Part shown: one piece after another, positions 53,740 to 63,958 of the stretch | Position numbering within the stretch: the first letter of the stretch is position 1 | Layout: each line of letters begins with the position of its first letter | Assembly: GCA_033557465.1 (NCBI GenBank) | Contig: CM066031.1 | Span: 1,068,426,444-1,068,490,443, forward strand | Direction of reading: 5' to 3' | Origin: Ichthyophis bannanicus | Lineage: Eukaryota > Chordata > Amphibia > Gymnophiona > Ichthyophiidae | DNA: 64,000 nt | Made by a program: the position numbers and the translations under genes | The notes under the pieces: model-generated | Database searches by the model: none | What the model was told of the DNA's origin: nothing | What the model saw: only the letters and a program-made list of their open reading frames with translations

Positions 53740-54690
53740 ATGTGCATTCCCAGTTTTCAACTAACGAGCAAGTGTGTATGGTTGTTGCCTCTTGTTTTCA
53801 AGTTGTATTTATTACTTAAGGTGCATCTTCTCCTAGAGCCCGTACAATTTTGGATTGGATTACAGTCTTTGGTATGTTATGGGTTAGATTACTGCAGTTC
53901 CCTGTATTTGGGGCTCCCTGCATGTATGCTGAGATTATTACAGGGAATTGAAAGCTCAGCAGTTCATCTATTTACTGGCAATCCAGGTAAGTCTCATATT
54001 ACACCTCAGCTGAAGATCTGCATTGGCTCCGTCTTATACACTTTTTTAGATTTAAGATCTGTACAGTAATTCTTTTCATGTGTTTTCTGGTGAGAAAGCA
54101 AAGAGTATGACCTTCTATTGCTGTTTGACTCTGATTTCAGTTCACATTTCTTGTGCTAAAATATTGCTCCCTTGATTTCACATGCTAGATCAGAGGTTCT
54201 CAACCCAGTCTTTGGGACACACCTAATTGGTCAAGTTTTCTGAATAATCGCAAAGAATATGCATGAGAAAGGTTTGCATGCATTGCCTCCATTGCATGCA
54301 AATCTTTCTCATACAAATCCATTGTGGTTATCCTGAAAACCAGACTGGCTAGGTGTGGCCTGAGGACTGGGTTGAGAACCCCAATGCTAGATTATCAGTT
54401 ACCTGCATTTCAGCCTTTTTAGTCACTGGCCCAGTTCTCTGGAATTCTTTTCCATTTATGATGAAAACCAAAAATAATTACCTGACTTTTAGAGAAAGCA
54501 GCTAAAGACCTTTCTATTCATTCAGGCTGTCAAGCCTAACTGATTTCTCTTTTTAATTTTGATATTTTTAACTCAGCATTAGATCCAGTTCTATTACAAT
54601 GTGGCATTATTTGTGTTGGCATATTATTACGAATGTTGTTTTGTAATCCGTCTAGAATGTGTTGAATGGAATGGAATATAAATACAATAA
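53740..54690 (+). mobile_element. L2-like LINE 3' fragment
   Basis: Reads VCYGLDYCSSLYLGLPACML and SSAVHLFTGNPGKSHITPQL, an L2 RT C-terminus, followed after the MITE by the last part (FIHSGCQA-like) and a 3' UTR ending near AATACAATAAATTGAATGAA. Confidence 0.7.
54191..54384. mobile_element. hAT-type palindromic MITE with 8-bp duplication
   Basis: Starts CAGAGGTTCTCAACCCAGTC and ends GACTGGGTTGAGAACC(CCAA). It is flanked by TGCTAGAT at 54183-54190 and 54385-54392. It sits in the L2 fragment and has no coding capacity. Confidence 0.82.
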
Positions 54691-54879
54691 ATTGAATGAA
54701 AACAAGGAGCAAGCAAAAGATTAGCTTTCTTACTAAGTAACTTAAACTCATTGGGAGGAATATGCAATATACCATTTCAGAAGATCAAAGCAATGCCCCA
54801 AAAGTGTGAGGGTTACTCCCACTGAAGAAGAGGGAGGTGTGACCTGAAAATGGTATAAGCAGTGCATCCCCATGAGCCT

Positions 54880-55066
54880 GGCAGCACGTACAGGGCCGTG
54901 ACCTGCATCGGCCCTGTACGTGTTGCTAGTTGGGCCTGCCCCTGCTTTCCTCCCTCTCGCCCCCCACCAGCTCTGCCTGTCCTGATGCATAGGATGTATG
55001 GGGAGAGCTGGTGGGGGAATTGACCCCAGACACCTTGCAGGGCTGCACGTTCTGCTGGGACCTCCA
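54880..55066 (+). repeat. Hairpin repeat family, copy 3 (partial)
   Basis: Contains the stem ACGTACAGGGCC / GGCCCTGTACGT (54886-54921) and the later GGGGAGAGCTGGTGGGGG and CAGGGCTGCACGTTCTGC blocks, shared with 30214-30720 and 34403-34975. The outer ends are less clear. Confidence 0.6.
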
Positions 55067-55525
55067 TAGTAAATGGCAGCAGATAAGACCAGCATGGCCC
55101 ATCAAGTTTGCCCAGTAAGGTGCTTTTATTTTTGGCTATAACTGCCACTCTGTGGAAGTGCTTTTACTTTGGGTTGTAACTGCCTCTCCATGCATGTTAC
55201 CCCACTCTGTGCCTTTTTTTGAAGTATAAAAGTCATTAAGTTTTGCTTTGAGCAGGAATTCTCCTCTGGCTATATATTGATCCTCTGGGTTTATCTCATG
55301 CCTTTTGAATTAAGTCACTGTTTTTGTCCCCATCACCTTCACTAGGAGGGCATTTCAGACATCCACTGTGAAAAAGTACTTCCTGATGTTTCTTTTAAGT
55401 TTACCTCCTTGCAGCTTCATTTCACATCCTTTAGTTTTATAGCTTCAGTGTCTGAAAAAGATCGGTGTGTTCATTAATACCTTCCAAGTACTTAAAAGCC
55501 TGGATCATATCTCCCCTATGCTTGG
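55067..55525 (-). mobile_element. CR1 3' end, minus strand
   Basis: Diverged 3' UTR (GGCAGCAGATAAGACCAGCA on plus) and RT C-terminal text in reverse, ending near ATCATATCTCCCC. It abuts a plus-strand CR1 at 55526. Confidence 0.75.
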
Positions 55526-56085
55526 GTGCATACGGAGAGGAATGGCCAGCAGAAGAAAGGAGGTGCTAGTACCTCTGTATAAGTCTTTGGTTCGACCTCA
55601 TTTGGAGTATTGTGTGCAGTTCTGGAGACCGCACCTTCAAAAGGATATAAACAGGCTGGAGTGGGTGCTGAAGGTGGTTACTAAGACGGTTAGTGGTCTT
55701 CATTATAAAGCATATGAGGACAGACTTAAGGATCTTAAAATGTACACCTTAGAGGAAAGGGCAGGATAAAGGTGATATGATTGAGACGCTTAAATACCTC
55801 CGCTGCATAAATACACAGGAGGAGAGCTTCTTTTGATTGAAAGCAAGCTCTGCTACGAGGGGATGTAGAATGAGTGTGAAAGGAGACGGACTCAGAAGTA
55901 ATATGCAAAAATATTTCTTTACGGAAAGAGTGGTAGATGCATAGAATGGTCTCCCAGTAGAGGTGGTAGAGATGAGGACAGTATCTGAATTCAAAAAAGC
56001 ATTTGACTGGTGTAGTGGTTGATATGGAAGGGCAGACTAGATGGGCTATGTGGTCTTTTTGGCCCTCCTTTTTAATCAAATTTGT
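55526..56085 (+). mobile_element. CR1 RT C-terminal fragment, plus strand
   Basis: Open frame LGCIRRGMASRRKEVLVPLY, VRPHLEYCVQFWRPHLQKDI, then VSGLHYKAYEDRLKDLKMYT, a stop, and diverged C-terminal text to FGPP-like. Its sequence overlaps in CR1 coordinates with the minus-strand fragment to the left, so the pair is two insertions rather than one inverted one. Confidence 0.8.
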
Positions 56086-56248
56086 GAAAGGCCAAAAGAC
56101 CTAAAAACATTGAGGAAAGCCGCATGAATGTGTCCTCCTCAACTCTCTTTAAACGGGGAAAAATACATTCTTAACTCTCCACAACGATACTTATCGAAAC
56201 TACCGTGGCTGCAGACTTAGCTTAGCGGTAAAAGTTCCCTGTCGTGCC

Positions 56249-56465
56249 AATTAAGCTTGTCTTCATACAAACAGCACTGGAATCGCTTATGTCAAGGATC
56301 AATTATGCTCCAAATACCAAAGTCACTTTGCTTGAAGAAGAGCTAAGAAGGCACTAAGCTTGAAACACTAAGTTGTGTTGCAGTACCTGGTCGATTGATA
56401 TTTGGAGCATAATTGATCTTTGACATAAGCGATTCCAGTGGTGTTTGTATGAAGACAAGCTTAAT
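56249..56465. repeat. Inverted repeat with hammerhead-like loop
   Basis: Arms 56249-56318 and 56396-56465 pair with few mismatches (AATTAAGCTTGTCTTCATAC to its complement). The loop has TTGAAGA (56332-56338), then GAAAC (56362-56366) followed by a CAC...GTGT helix. Similar in design to 49099-49262. Confidence 0.75.
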
Positions 56466-56654
56466 CATTTTGTTTTGATTATGAGATTTATTGTATTGGT
56501 CCACGAATGCCGGTCCTTTACAACTTCAACTCAATTGAGCAGACTGCAACATTAAAAATGACCATTTTTTTAGCCAATGGCATATGGTAGTTTTATTTCT
56601 GAAGCAATTCCCAAGCGTTTGATTATTTTGGAAAGAACAATAAAGTGAAACAAA

Positions 56655-56815
56655 GGGGCATGTTTACTAAGCAGTGTTAGTGCAGGCTTGAGCGCTAAGT
56701 TAGCACTGACGCTAAACCGAGAGCATGGGTTTTTGTCTGTTATCTGCTTAGCATGCCGCAATGTGGGATGGGTAGAGAATGGGAGTGTCAGCTGGTGACA
56801 GCTAGTGCACAGGAA
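56655..56815. mobile_element. MITE fragment (GGGGCATGTTTACTAA end)
   Basis: The left end GGGGCATGTTTACTAAGC belongs to the 40646-40962 family and the internal GCACTGACGCTAA text is similar in style. The right end is not found. Confidence 0.5.
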
Positions 56816-57900
56816 AGTTCACTATCCTCTCCTTCATTAACATCTTCATTACGTTTCCCATCACAAAGGTAAGCTCATTGGCCTTTAGTTTCCCCCTTTT
56901 CTTTTTAATGAAGAGGCACCATATCTGCCCTTTTCAGGTCCTGCAGAACCTTTACTGTCTCCAGAGTTCTATTAAACAAACATATCCTTCAGTGGATGCA
57001 GCAGGACCTCTTTGAGGTCTCTTGTTATCCTGGAATTTATCTCCTTTGGCCCCATGGCCTTGTTCACTTTCAGTTTTTCAAGCTACAGTATTCATAAACA
57101 CTTTCTTCCATGAATGGTGAGGTATCTACTCCAATCCCATATGTGCTGTTACTGGCCACCAGCTCTCCTTTTCCAGGACTTTCTTCCATGAGCATAACAA
57201 AATATTTATTCAGCAATTCTGCCTTATCCTTGCCACTCTCTGCCCATCCAGGTCCAGTTCAACATTAGCTAAGACTAGACAGTCGCCTAGGGTGGAAGCT
57301 TCTAAGGGCAGCAAAAGGTATCTGCAGTTAAAGCACAACAATAGATCTTGAAAGCCACACAGAGCTATCAGTACATTCTTTTATCTGTAGGGAGAGTGGG
57401 TGCACATATACATACAAAGTTTAAGATTTAAGAGTATGATGCTCAGTTATACAGTTTTATAGGATAGTTGCATGAAGATGATGATGAGTTGAATTATCAA
57501 AATCTCAGGGTAGGGGGGTAAGGCTGCTGGTTCACCTAGGATGCAGAATATTCTCACAGCAGCCCTGCACATGTTGGTTCTTGGCACCCTTCAGTCTTAC
57601 AACTCCATTTTTTACTTTCCTCCTATACCTGAAAAAAGTCTTGTCAATTTGCTTTATATCTTTAGTCATACTTTCTTAAGCCCTCACTTTACCTATCCTG
57701 ATTTCTTTCAACTTTACCAAGTATTTTTTTCTGTATTCCTCTTTGCGATTCTTTGTATTTTTGAACACCTTTTTGCCTTTATTTTTTCTCCGCTCCTTGA
57801 AGAATCTTATTGGTTTCCTTTACTTCTTGCTTTTATTCATTTTATTTGCATAGAGATCTGTTGCCATTGTTGTGGCCTTTCTTAGTTTAGCCCATTGCTC
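56816..57900 (-). mobile_element. CR1 LINE copy 6, RT N-terminal and linker region
   Basis: Minus-strand CR1 homologous to 4380-4945 and 12876-13000: blocks for GNVMKM-like and KGEL, GPKEINSRITRDLKEVLLHP-like text, then the linker (57590-57900). An unrelated insert with ends near GCCTAGGGTGG and CACCTAGGATGC lies at about 57255-57575. Confidence 0.68.
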
Positions 57901-58129
57901 TTCCATTTCCCCAATCTCCTCACCCAACCCCCCGCCAGCTCCTCTTTCAAGTTATTTCCTATTTTATCAAATTCAGAATTTTTTAAATTGTGGATTTTGG
58001 GTTTAGTGAAAGTTGTTTTATAAACTGTTTTTGTATGCAAAATAGCTTTTCCTGTGCATAAATGGGATCTTATAAAATTGGGTTGCACCTAAAAGTGTCC
58101 GCTGTGCAAGCTGATGCATCCATCTCTAG

Positions 58130-59155
58130 CAGGGAGGTAATTCTATAAAGTCATTAACACATGAATGAGACAGTTTACATGCACAAATGGCTTCTTATAA
58201 AACACCACCGAACATGACAATAGGTGCTTTAGCATAAAGGTGCATACTTTGCTGATAGGCATAACTGGGAGCACAATCCGGGTAGACCGTGAGCAGAGTT
58301 TTCAAGTACACATGTTGATTATAAAATACTTTCATTTACACACGTATTTGCATACTTTGGGACCTGTTTACTGAAATCTGCTATTGTGTAGCGCGGGATC
58401 CATCATGCGCCAAATGCACTGTGGTAAAAAGTATCTTGTGCTGAAAATGCAGTTACACTAAAAATCCCATGCTACCTAAGTAGCATGACCTGGGGCAGAG
58501 ACTGGGTGGGGCTGGGGTGGAGCATCTACATCATGGGTAGCACAGACATTGTTGGCATGGACTCCTGCTGATGTAGCAATTAGTGCAGGTGCATTTACCG
58601 CCCTCTTAGTGGGTGGCGTTAGGTGCACCCATGCTGATCACGCCAAAAATAATGAGTGGGGACATGCCGGGCACTCCTACATGATTTAGCACGGGTCAGG
58701 CGCCATCCTGGCACTCATTTTTTTGCCAGTTCATGCACTGGTGGTGTGGCTCTCCGTACGTGTGCCCTTTTATGCGCATTCATTTGCATTAGTTATAGAG
58801 CAGATGTAAATATCCACATCTGAATTTAAGGCACCATCTCGGTCACTTACACTAGTATTTTCAAAAGAGAAATAGGGGCCAACTAGTCTCTATAAAATAG
58901 GCGCATTACCTTCCATGCGTGCACATGAGTGGTGTTTGGCCAGAGTTGCAATTTATGTGCATGTGTATATGCATAAAGTATGTGATAACATTTATACTTG
59001 CTCTCAAGCAGGTGTACTGTCTGCCTTGTATGTATTGCTGCTAGATTCGCTCTAGTATTTGATGAAGTCACATAGGCGTGTATATGTCTTTATAAAATAG
59101 TGTCAAAATAGGTACGTTCCTGCTCATTTAACCTAGGCACCTTGTTATAAAATTA
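58130..59155. mobile_element. Non-autonomous DNA-transposon-like block
   Basis: The left end is GGGAGGTAATTCTATAAAGT and the right end TTATAAAATTACCCCT, roughly inverted. Internal TATAAAATA boxes recur. A second MITE-like piece seems nested near 58370-58640. No coding sequence is recognised. Confidence 0.45.
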
Positions 59156-59629
59156 CCCCTATGGTGCTGATTCTTTAAGGGAACCACTTAAATTATACTT
59201 GTAGGTATGTACCTGCTGGGAAATTCTCTAATAGGGTCATTCCAGAAGCCGAATAAGCATTTGGATGTGCACCGGGGATGTTTACATGCTGAAAATGTCT
59301 ACGAACATATTCTGGTACATAGCACCCATGCACATTTATCTTGCTTGAATGGGAATCTACACACATGTCCCTGAGGGGGCAGACCAGGGGTGTGGTCTGT
59401 CGTAGAGATGTGTATAGTATATTTTTGAAAGCTTCATGTACATTTAAGGCCTTTCCCCGAGATGTGCCTGTCATTCCTGATGGAGACATGGAATAAGGCT
59501 AGGACTTAGAAAATGTTATGCTGTGTTCTACAATTCGTCCCTGCAAGTGAGACTGTGAGTGTGTGTGTGTGGTTTGAGGATTGCACGGGAGGATCTGGTG
59601 TGCTGATTTGAAATTCAGGGAGAACATGA

Positions 59630-59971
59630 ATGCCTGATCAGTACCTGGACCTTACAGATGACTACGGTGTCACCAGGTTCCACTGTGATAGGACAGCAAT
59701 ATATCAGCTGTGCCAGGCACTAGGAGACCTAACTGATGCTGTGCCAACATTCCCCAGATTGTGCCATGAGGTCTACATCCTTACCCAGTTCAGGATCTAT
59801 GCAAGCTGTGAGAGTGGTGATATACCTGGAGGCTGGCTACCTGGCATGATGGCACAGGGATCCCCGCTCCATGCCCACACAGACCTGACTAGGGGAGCAT
59901 TGCCGCAAAGCAGACAGTGGGAAGGCAAGCAAGATTGCCCACAGATAGCAGATGTTTACACACCAAAATAA
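59630..59971 (+). pseudogene. PIF/Harbinger transposase N-terminal remnant
   Basis: A 113-codon frame reading LTDDYGVTRFHCDRTAIYQL, CQALGDLTDAVPTFPRLCHE, VYILTQFRIYASCESGD. This matches the N-terminal region before the DDE domain in Harbinger/HARBI1-type transposases, where the pattern is R..FHxxRxxI..LC..L...L and ..Q.L..LRFYASGS. The DDE catalytic core is not recognised downstream. Upstream 59160-59620 may be the element's 5' part. Confidence 0.6.
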
Positions 59972-61640
59972 GCCAAGACATAGAGTGGACATCGTATGGG
60001 ACAGGTGTAGCCACATGTAGGGAGCTGCTGTGACAAATGTCAGTACCCAGATATGAGGGAAACAAATGCCATAGCCAAAAGGCCATAGCCATTAAAAAAG
60101 AATACGTTTGTGGCTCAGCAACATTATGCATCCTTTGGGGAATTGCAAAGATAGTTTAGGTTGTCATGAACCTGGTAAAGCTCCATACTTAGCATTTTAA
60201 AGAGTATTTTTAGAGATGACCAAAGCAAGAATAACTGAAGCATTTTTATGCTGTCAAGTACTTTTTGATGCAAGGTATGTCACAAACATGTTAACATTTA
60301 TTTTATCTTCTAATATATTAGAGTGCACTGAGATTACTTAGCACTTTTGTGGGCATGAAAAAGACTAGTATAAATAGTCTCGTTTGCATCAGCAAAATAC
60401 TGTCAGTGAGAACAGCAGCTTAGGAGATGCACGTTTTAACTGAGGAGGCATGACTGGCAGAGATGTCCATGGGTATATTGTAGAGACGGACACGATCAGA
60501 AATGGGCAGTTGTCTAGAACACGGTGAGCCTGAGGACATAAAAAAACATGTCAGCATTTACCCATGTCCTGTAATATTAGCAGGGGACATGTTTCACCAC
60601 TTCACTGCATGGCCCATGTCTGTACCCGTGCGTGATTCTCACTGTGAATATGTGCACAGGCCGGCTGAACAGCATGTTGGATGTGCCACGCCGGACACGT
60701 CTATGAACTGTTCCCAGAAACACAGATGCGTCTATACACGTGGATGAGAAATTACCATGGAATCATGGCTGTGTCAGATTTAAATGTGTCTGCCGGAAAT
60801 AACCGGCCTATATGGAATCTACCTCTAAGTCTTGGGTAAAGGGAATTCTTTGTGTTAAAGCTTATAAAATCTGTGTATTTTATAATTCAGTGTTTTTGTT
60901 AAGCCACTTAGGGCATACAAGACGGTTTTCATTTAGTGTAGCAGAAAAAGTGAAATAAATAAATAAATTGTTTCTAGAGACCTTTACAAGGAAGCCTTCC
61001 AGTTAGGAGGGAAGAGAACTGTGAAATTGTTTTAAATAGGCATTAAAGACAAGTGAAAAATCAAAGGGGCAATTTGAAAGGTCCCCTCTATTAAACCAAG
61101 GGCAGTGTGAAGCACCCAGGAAACTGTTAAAAGAGATTGCTGTAGAAACACAGGTATAAATAGGTCAACCAGAGCTCAGTGATTTTCAGTCTTGAAGGAC
61201 TATCGAGGGACTGTACTGCTGGGAAGGAATCTGAATTTGTAGGTAGTCATTTGCTGGGAAATTCTCTAAATATAGGGGAAAAGGGAATTCTTTGGGTTAG
61301 AGCTGATAAAATCTGTGTATTTTATAATTCAATGTCTTTGTTAAGGCAGTTATGGCATACTATACTATTACAAGTTAGCTTTCAAGTTAGTGCTTTTCCC
61401 TCCCACCCACCCACCCCAGCATAATCCTTCATTTATAGCCTCCAGTTAAGGGGGGACAGGAGTGATCTTACTTACTTTCAAGTTTAACTGATTATCCTAA
61501 TCAGCAAGTTATTGGGCCTTAGGAGTACTCATAGATTAATTAAGTTCTTGCAGTTTACCTTGAGGTGAAAACTAATGGTCCCTTATACTATCCTTATTCC
61601 CCTAGCAACTTAAAACAATTGAACAACTTTAAATAGCTAA
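59972..61640. other. Unassigned, with an 85-bp direct repeat
   Basis: Two direct copies of a block beginning GGGAATTCTTTG (about 60839-60925 and 61277-61360) share TAAAATCTGTGTATTTTATA and downstream text. The sequence may be the remains of the Harbinger element or other repeats. No gene is supported. Confidence 0.45.
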
Positions 61641-61750
61641 AAGAAATCCTTAAATCTAACATGCAGACAGCAGTCCATCAGCGAGATGGGGGCTATCCAT
61701 TCTTTTGCACAGAGTATTACATGTATGATTTTCCCCCAGTTGGTGAAAGG

Positions 61751-62230
61751 CAGTGCTGTAAATACTGCCCAAGCAGCACCTGCAATGCAGGGGTGGGGGG
61801 TGGGGGGGCAGCAATCCCAAAATGGCAATGGCACAGCAAACCTCTTCACATTTACTTTAAAAGAAGTTTGCCGCGTTGCACCACTCCATGCCCCTTCTCT
61901 TTCTGTAAAGCGCTGCCCTGCGGCAGCTGGAGACCTGGGAAAGCATTTCCCATTGACAGGCCAAAATCTCAAGTTTTCAGTCCCTCAATAGAAAATTCTT
62001 TCCCAGACCACCTGCTGCCGTGGGACAGTGCTTTACAGAAAGATCCAGGGCATTGAGCAATGAGACAAATATTTTTAAAAGTAAGTTTGACATTTGCCTT
62101 CTGCTGCTTTGGAGAAGGAAACAGGAGAGGACGGTATTCTCTCCCCCCCCCCCTTTTTGTGGCCCCTGCCTTAATGAGGAGCCTTAAGCAAATTTTGCTC
62201 AGGGGTCCCTCATTTGAACTTATGCCACTG
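61751..62230. mobile_element. hAT-like palindromic MITE, 480 bp
   Basis: Starts CAGTGCTGTAAATACTG and ends ACTTATGCCACTG. It is flanked by GTGAAAGG (61743-61750) and GTGAGAGG (62231-62238), 7 of 8 identical. An internal inverted repeat pairs TTTCTGTAAAGCGCTGCCC (about 61905) with CAGTGCTTTACAGAAA (about 62040). Removal rejoins the CR1 5' text. Confidence 0.72.
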
Positions 62231-62428
62231 GTGAGAGGTCTTATATGTACACTAGGTGTAAAGAGCTCTTTGCTCTCAGGGAATGAGTCTGATCGCTGGA
62301 GTCTAGAGTAGCAGATTTGGAGCAGCTGAGGAAGACAGAGGTATATAGAGAAGAACTGCAGGGATGTAATAGAGAGGCCTCCCCTCCAGTCTGGTAGCCT
62401 TTCTGCTGCCATGGAGGAGTGAGGTCAT

Positions 62429-62891
62429 GTGGAAGGAGACCATGACCTTGGTGTGGCAGGAAGTGATTCTATAGCTACAACCTATCTTCCAAGTGATATA
62501 CTGCCCTCTCGCACCGAGGATGTGTCTCCAGGGCCATGTGCCCATGAGGGAAGGGTTAGGATGGCTGGCAATTCAATCATTAGGCATGTAGACAGTTGGG
62601 TGGCTGGTGCATGAGGATCACCTGGTTACCTGCCTGCCTGATGCGAAAGTAGCAGACCTCGTGCACCACCTAGATAAGATTTTAGACAGTACTGGGGAGG
62701 AGTTTGCTGTCTTGGTACATGTTGGCAGCAATGACTTAGGAAAGTGTGGGAGGGATGTTCTGGAAGCTAAATTTAGGCTTTTAGGTCGAAATCTAAAATC
62801 CAGAACGTCCAGGGTAGCATTCTCAGAGATATTTCCCATTCCACATGAGGGACCCAAGAAGCAGGAAGAGCTCCAGAGTTTCAATGCATGA
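62429..62891 (+). pseudogene. CR1 ORF1 esterase-like domain
   Basis: Two overlapping frames: RVRMAGNSIIRHVDSWVAG, then (62607-62891) HEDHLVTCLPDAKVADLVHH, VLVHVGSNDLGKCGRDVLEA and LLGRNLKSRTSRVAFSEIFP. The GSND block corresponds to the SGNH hydrolase GxND motif and the earlier GNSI to the Ser block. One frameshift separates them near 62610. It is more complete than the copy at 14698. Confidence 0.78.
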
Positions 62892-63329
62892 ATGAGATGA
62901 TGGTGCAAGGAAGAGAGTTTTGGATTTGTTAGGAACTGGCCATTTTGTAGAAGGGGAGGGCTTTTCCAAAAGGTCAGGCTCCACCTTAACCAGGGTGGAA
63001 CCAGATTGCTGGCATTAACCTTTAAAAAGAAGACAGATCGGCTTTTAAATTAGATAATGAAGACAAGTTGACAGTTGCTCAAGTGTGCATGTTTCGGAAT
63101 GATGTATCTTTGAAGAACACTAGCAAAACAGGGAAGTTAAAGCATCCTGATAGAGAGGTTCCAAAAGAGGTGAAAGTAACCCAGGTGCTTTTAAGTAAAA
63201 AAAAAAATCAGACATGATTGAAAGATTCCAAATTGCCTCTGTCATCTGATAGCCAGACTGGTAAAATGAAAAAACAAACAAACTTTGAAATGCCTATATG
63301 CAAATTCTAGAAGTCTAAAAATAAGATGG

Positions 63330-63757
63330 GAGAGTTAGAATATATAGCACTGAATGAAAGGTTAGTTATAATTGGCATCTCGGAGACCTGATGGAAGGAG
63401 GATAACCAGTGGGACACTATGATACCAGGGTACAAACTATATCGCAATGATAGGGTAGATCACATTGTTTGAGGAGTGTCTCTATATGTTAAAGAGGGCA
63501 TTGAGTCAAACAGGATAAAGGTTTTGCAGGAAACAAAATACACTGTAGAATCTCTATGGATAGAAATTCAATGTAAAAAGGGGAAGAGAATGGCAGTGGT
63601 CGTGTACTACCGTCCGCCTGGCCGGAATGATAAGAAAGATGATGAAATGCTAACAGAAATTAGGGAAGCTAGCAAAGTTTTCAACAAAGTAATAATGGGA
63701 GATTTCAATTACTTCAGTACTGACTGGGTGAACATTACATCAGGCCATGCTACAGAG
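63330..63757 (+). pseudogene. CR1 endonuclease N-terminal part
   Basis: Reads GISET-W-KEDNQWDTMIPGYK with stops, then the open frame 63476 onward: SLYVKEGIESNRIKVLQETK, VESLWIEIQCKKGKRMAVVV, YYRPPGRNDKK and VIMGDFNYFSTDWVN (GDFN box). Truncated at 63757 by the next insertion. Confidence 0.78.
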
Positions 63758-63958
63758 ATATGGGGCCTGATATTCAAAGGCATTTACAAGGTGCACAGAC
63801 CTGTAAACATGCAAATGCCCTTAAGTGGGATATTCAGCAGTACTAACTTTTGCCACTGAGGCTAACGCAGCAGCAGCTGAATATCACCACTACCTGATTG
63901 GCTTCCAGCTTCCATAACTGAAACAGATATTCAATGCCAATGCTGGATATGGCCCCAT
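63758..63958. mobile_element. Harbinger-like MITE, about 200 bp
   Basis: Ends GGGGCCTGATATTCAAAG and CTGGATATGGCCCC, imperfect inverted repeats of the GGGCCTGAT type. A related piece with GATATTCAATACTGG lies near 33660-33720. Confidence 0.6.

Larger units (their letters stand above)
61640..63757 (+). mobile_element. CR1-clade LINE copy 7: ORF1 and endonuclease start
   Basis: Plus-strand 5' part of a CR1 element. The 5' text (ATGCAGAC...GAGATGGG) matches the reverse complement of 36680-36760. ORF1 with an esterase-like domain is at 62429-62891 and the endonuclease at 63330-63757. It is interrupted by a hAT-like MITE (61751-62230) and ends at a Harbinger-like MITE. Confidence 0.78.

Noticed and set aside
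55067..56085. Twin-priming inversion of a single CR1
   Set aside because: The two halves overlap in CR1 coordinates and differ in subfamily.
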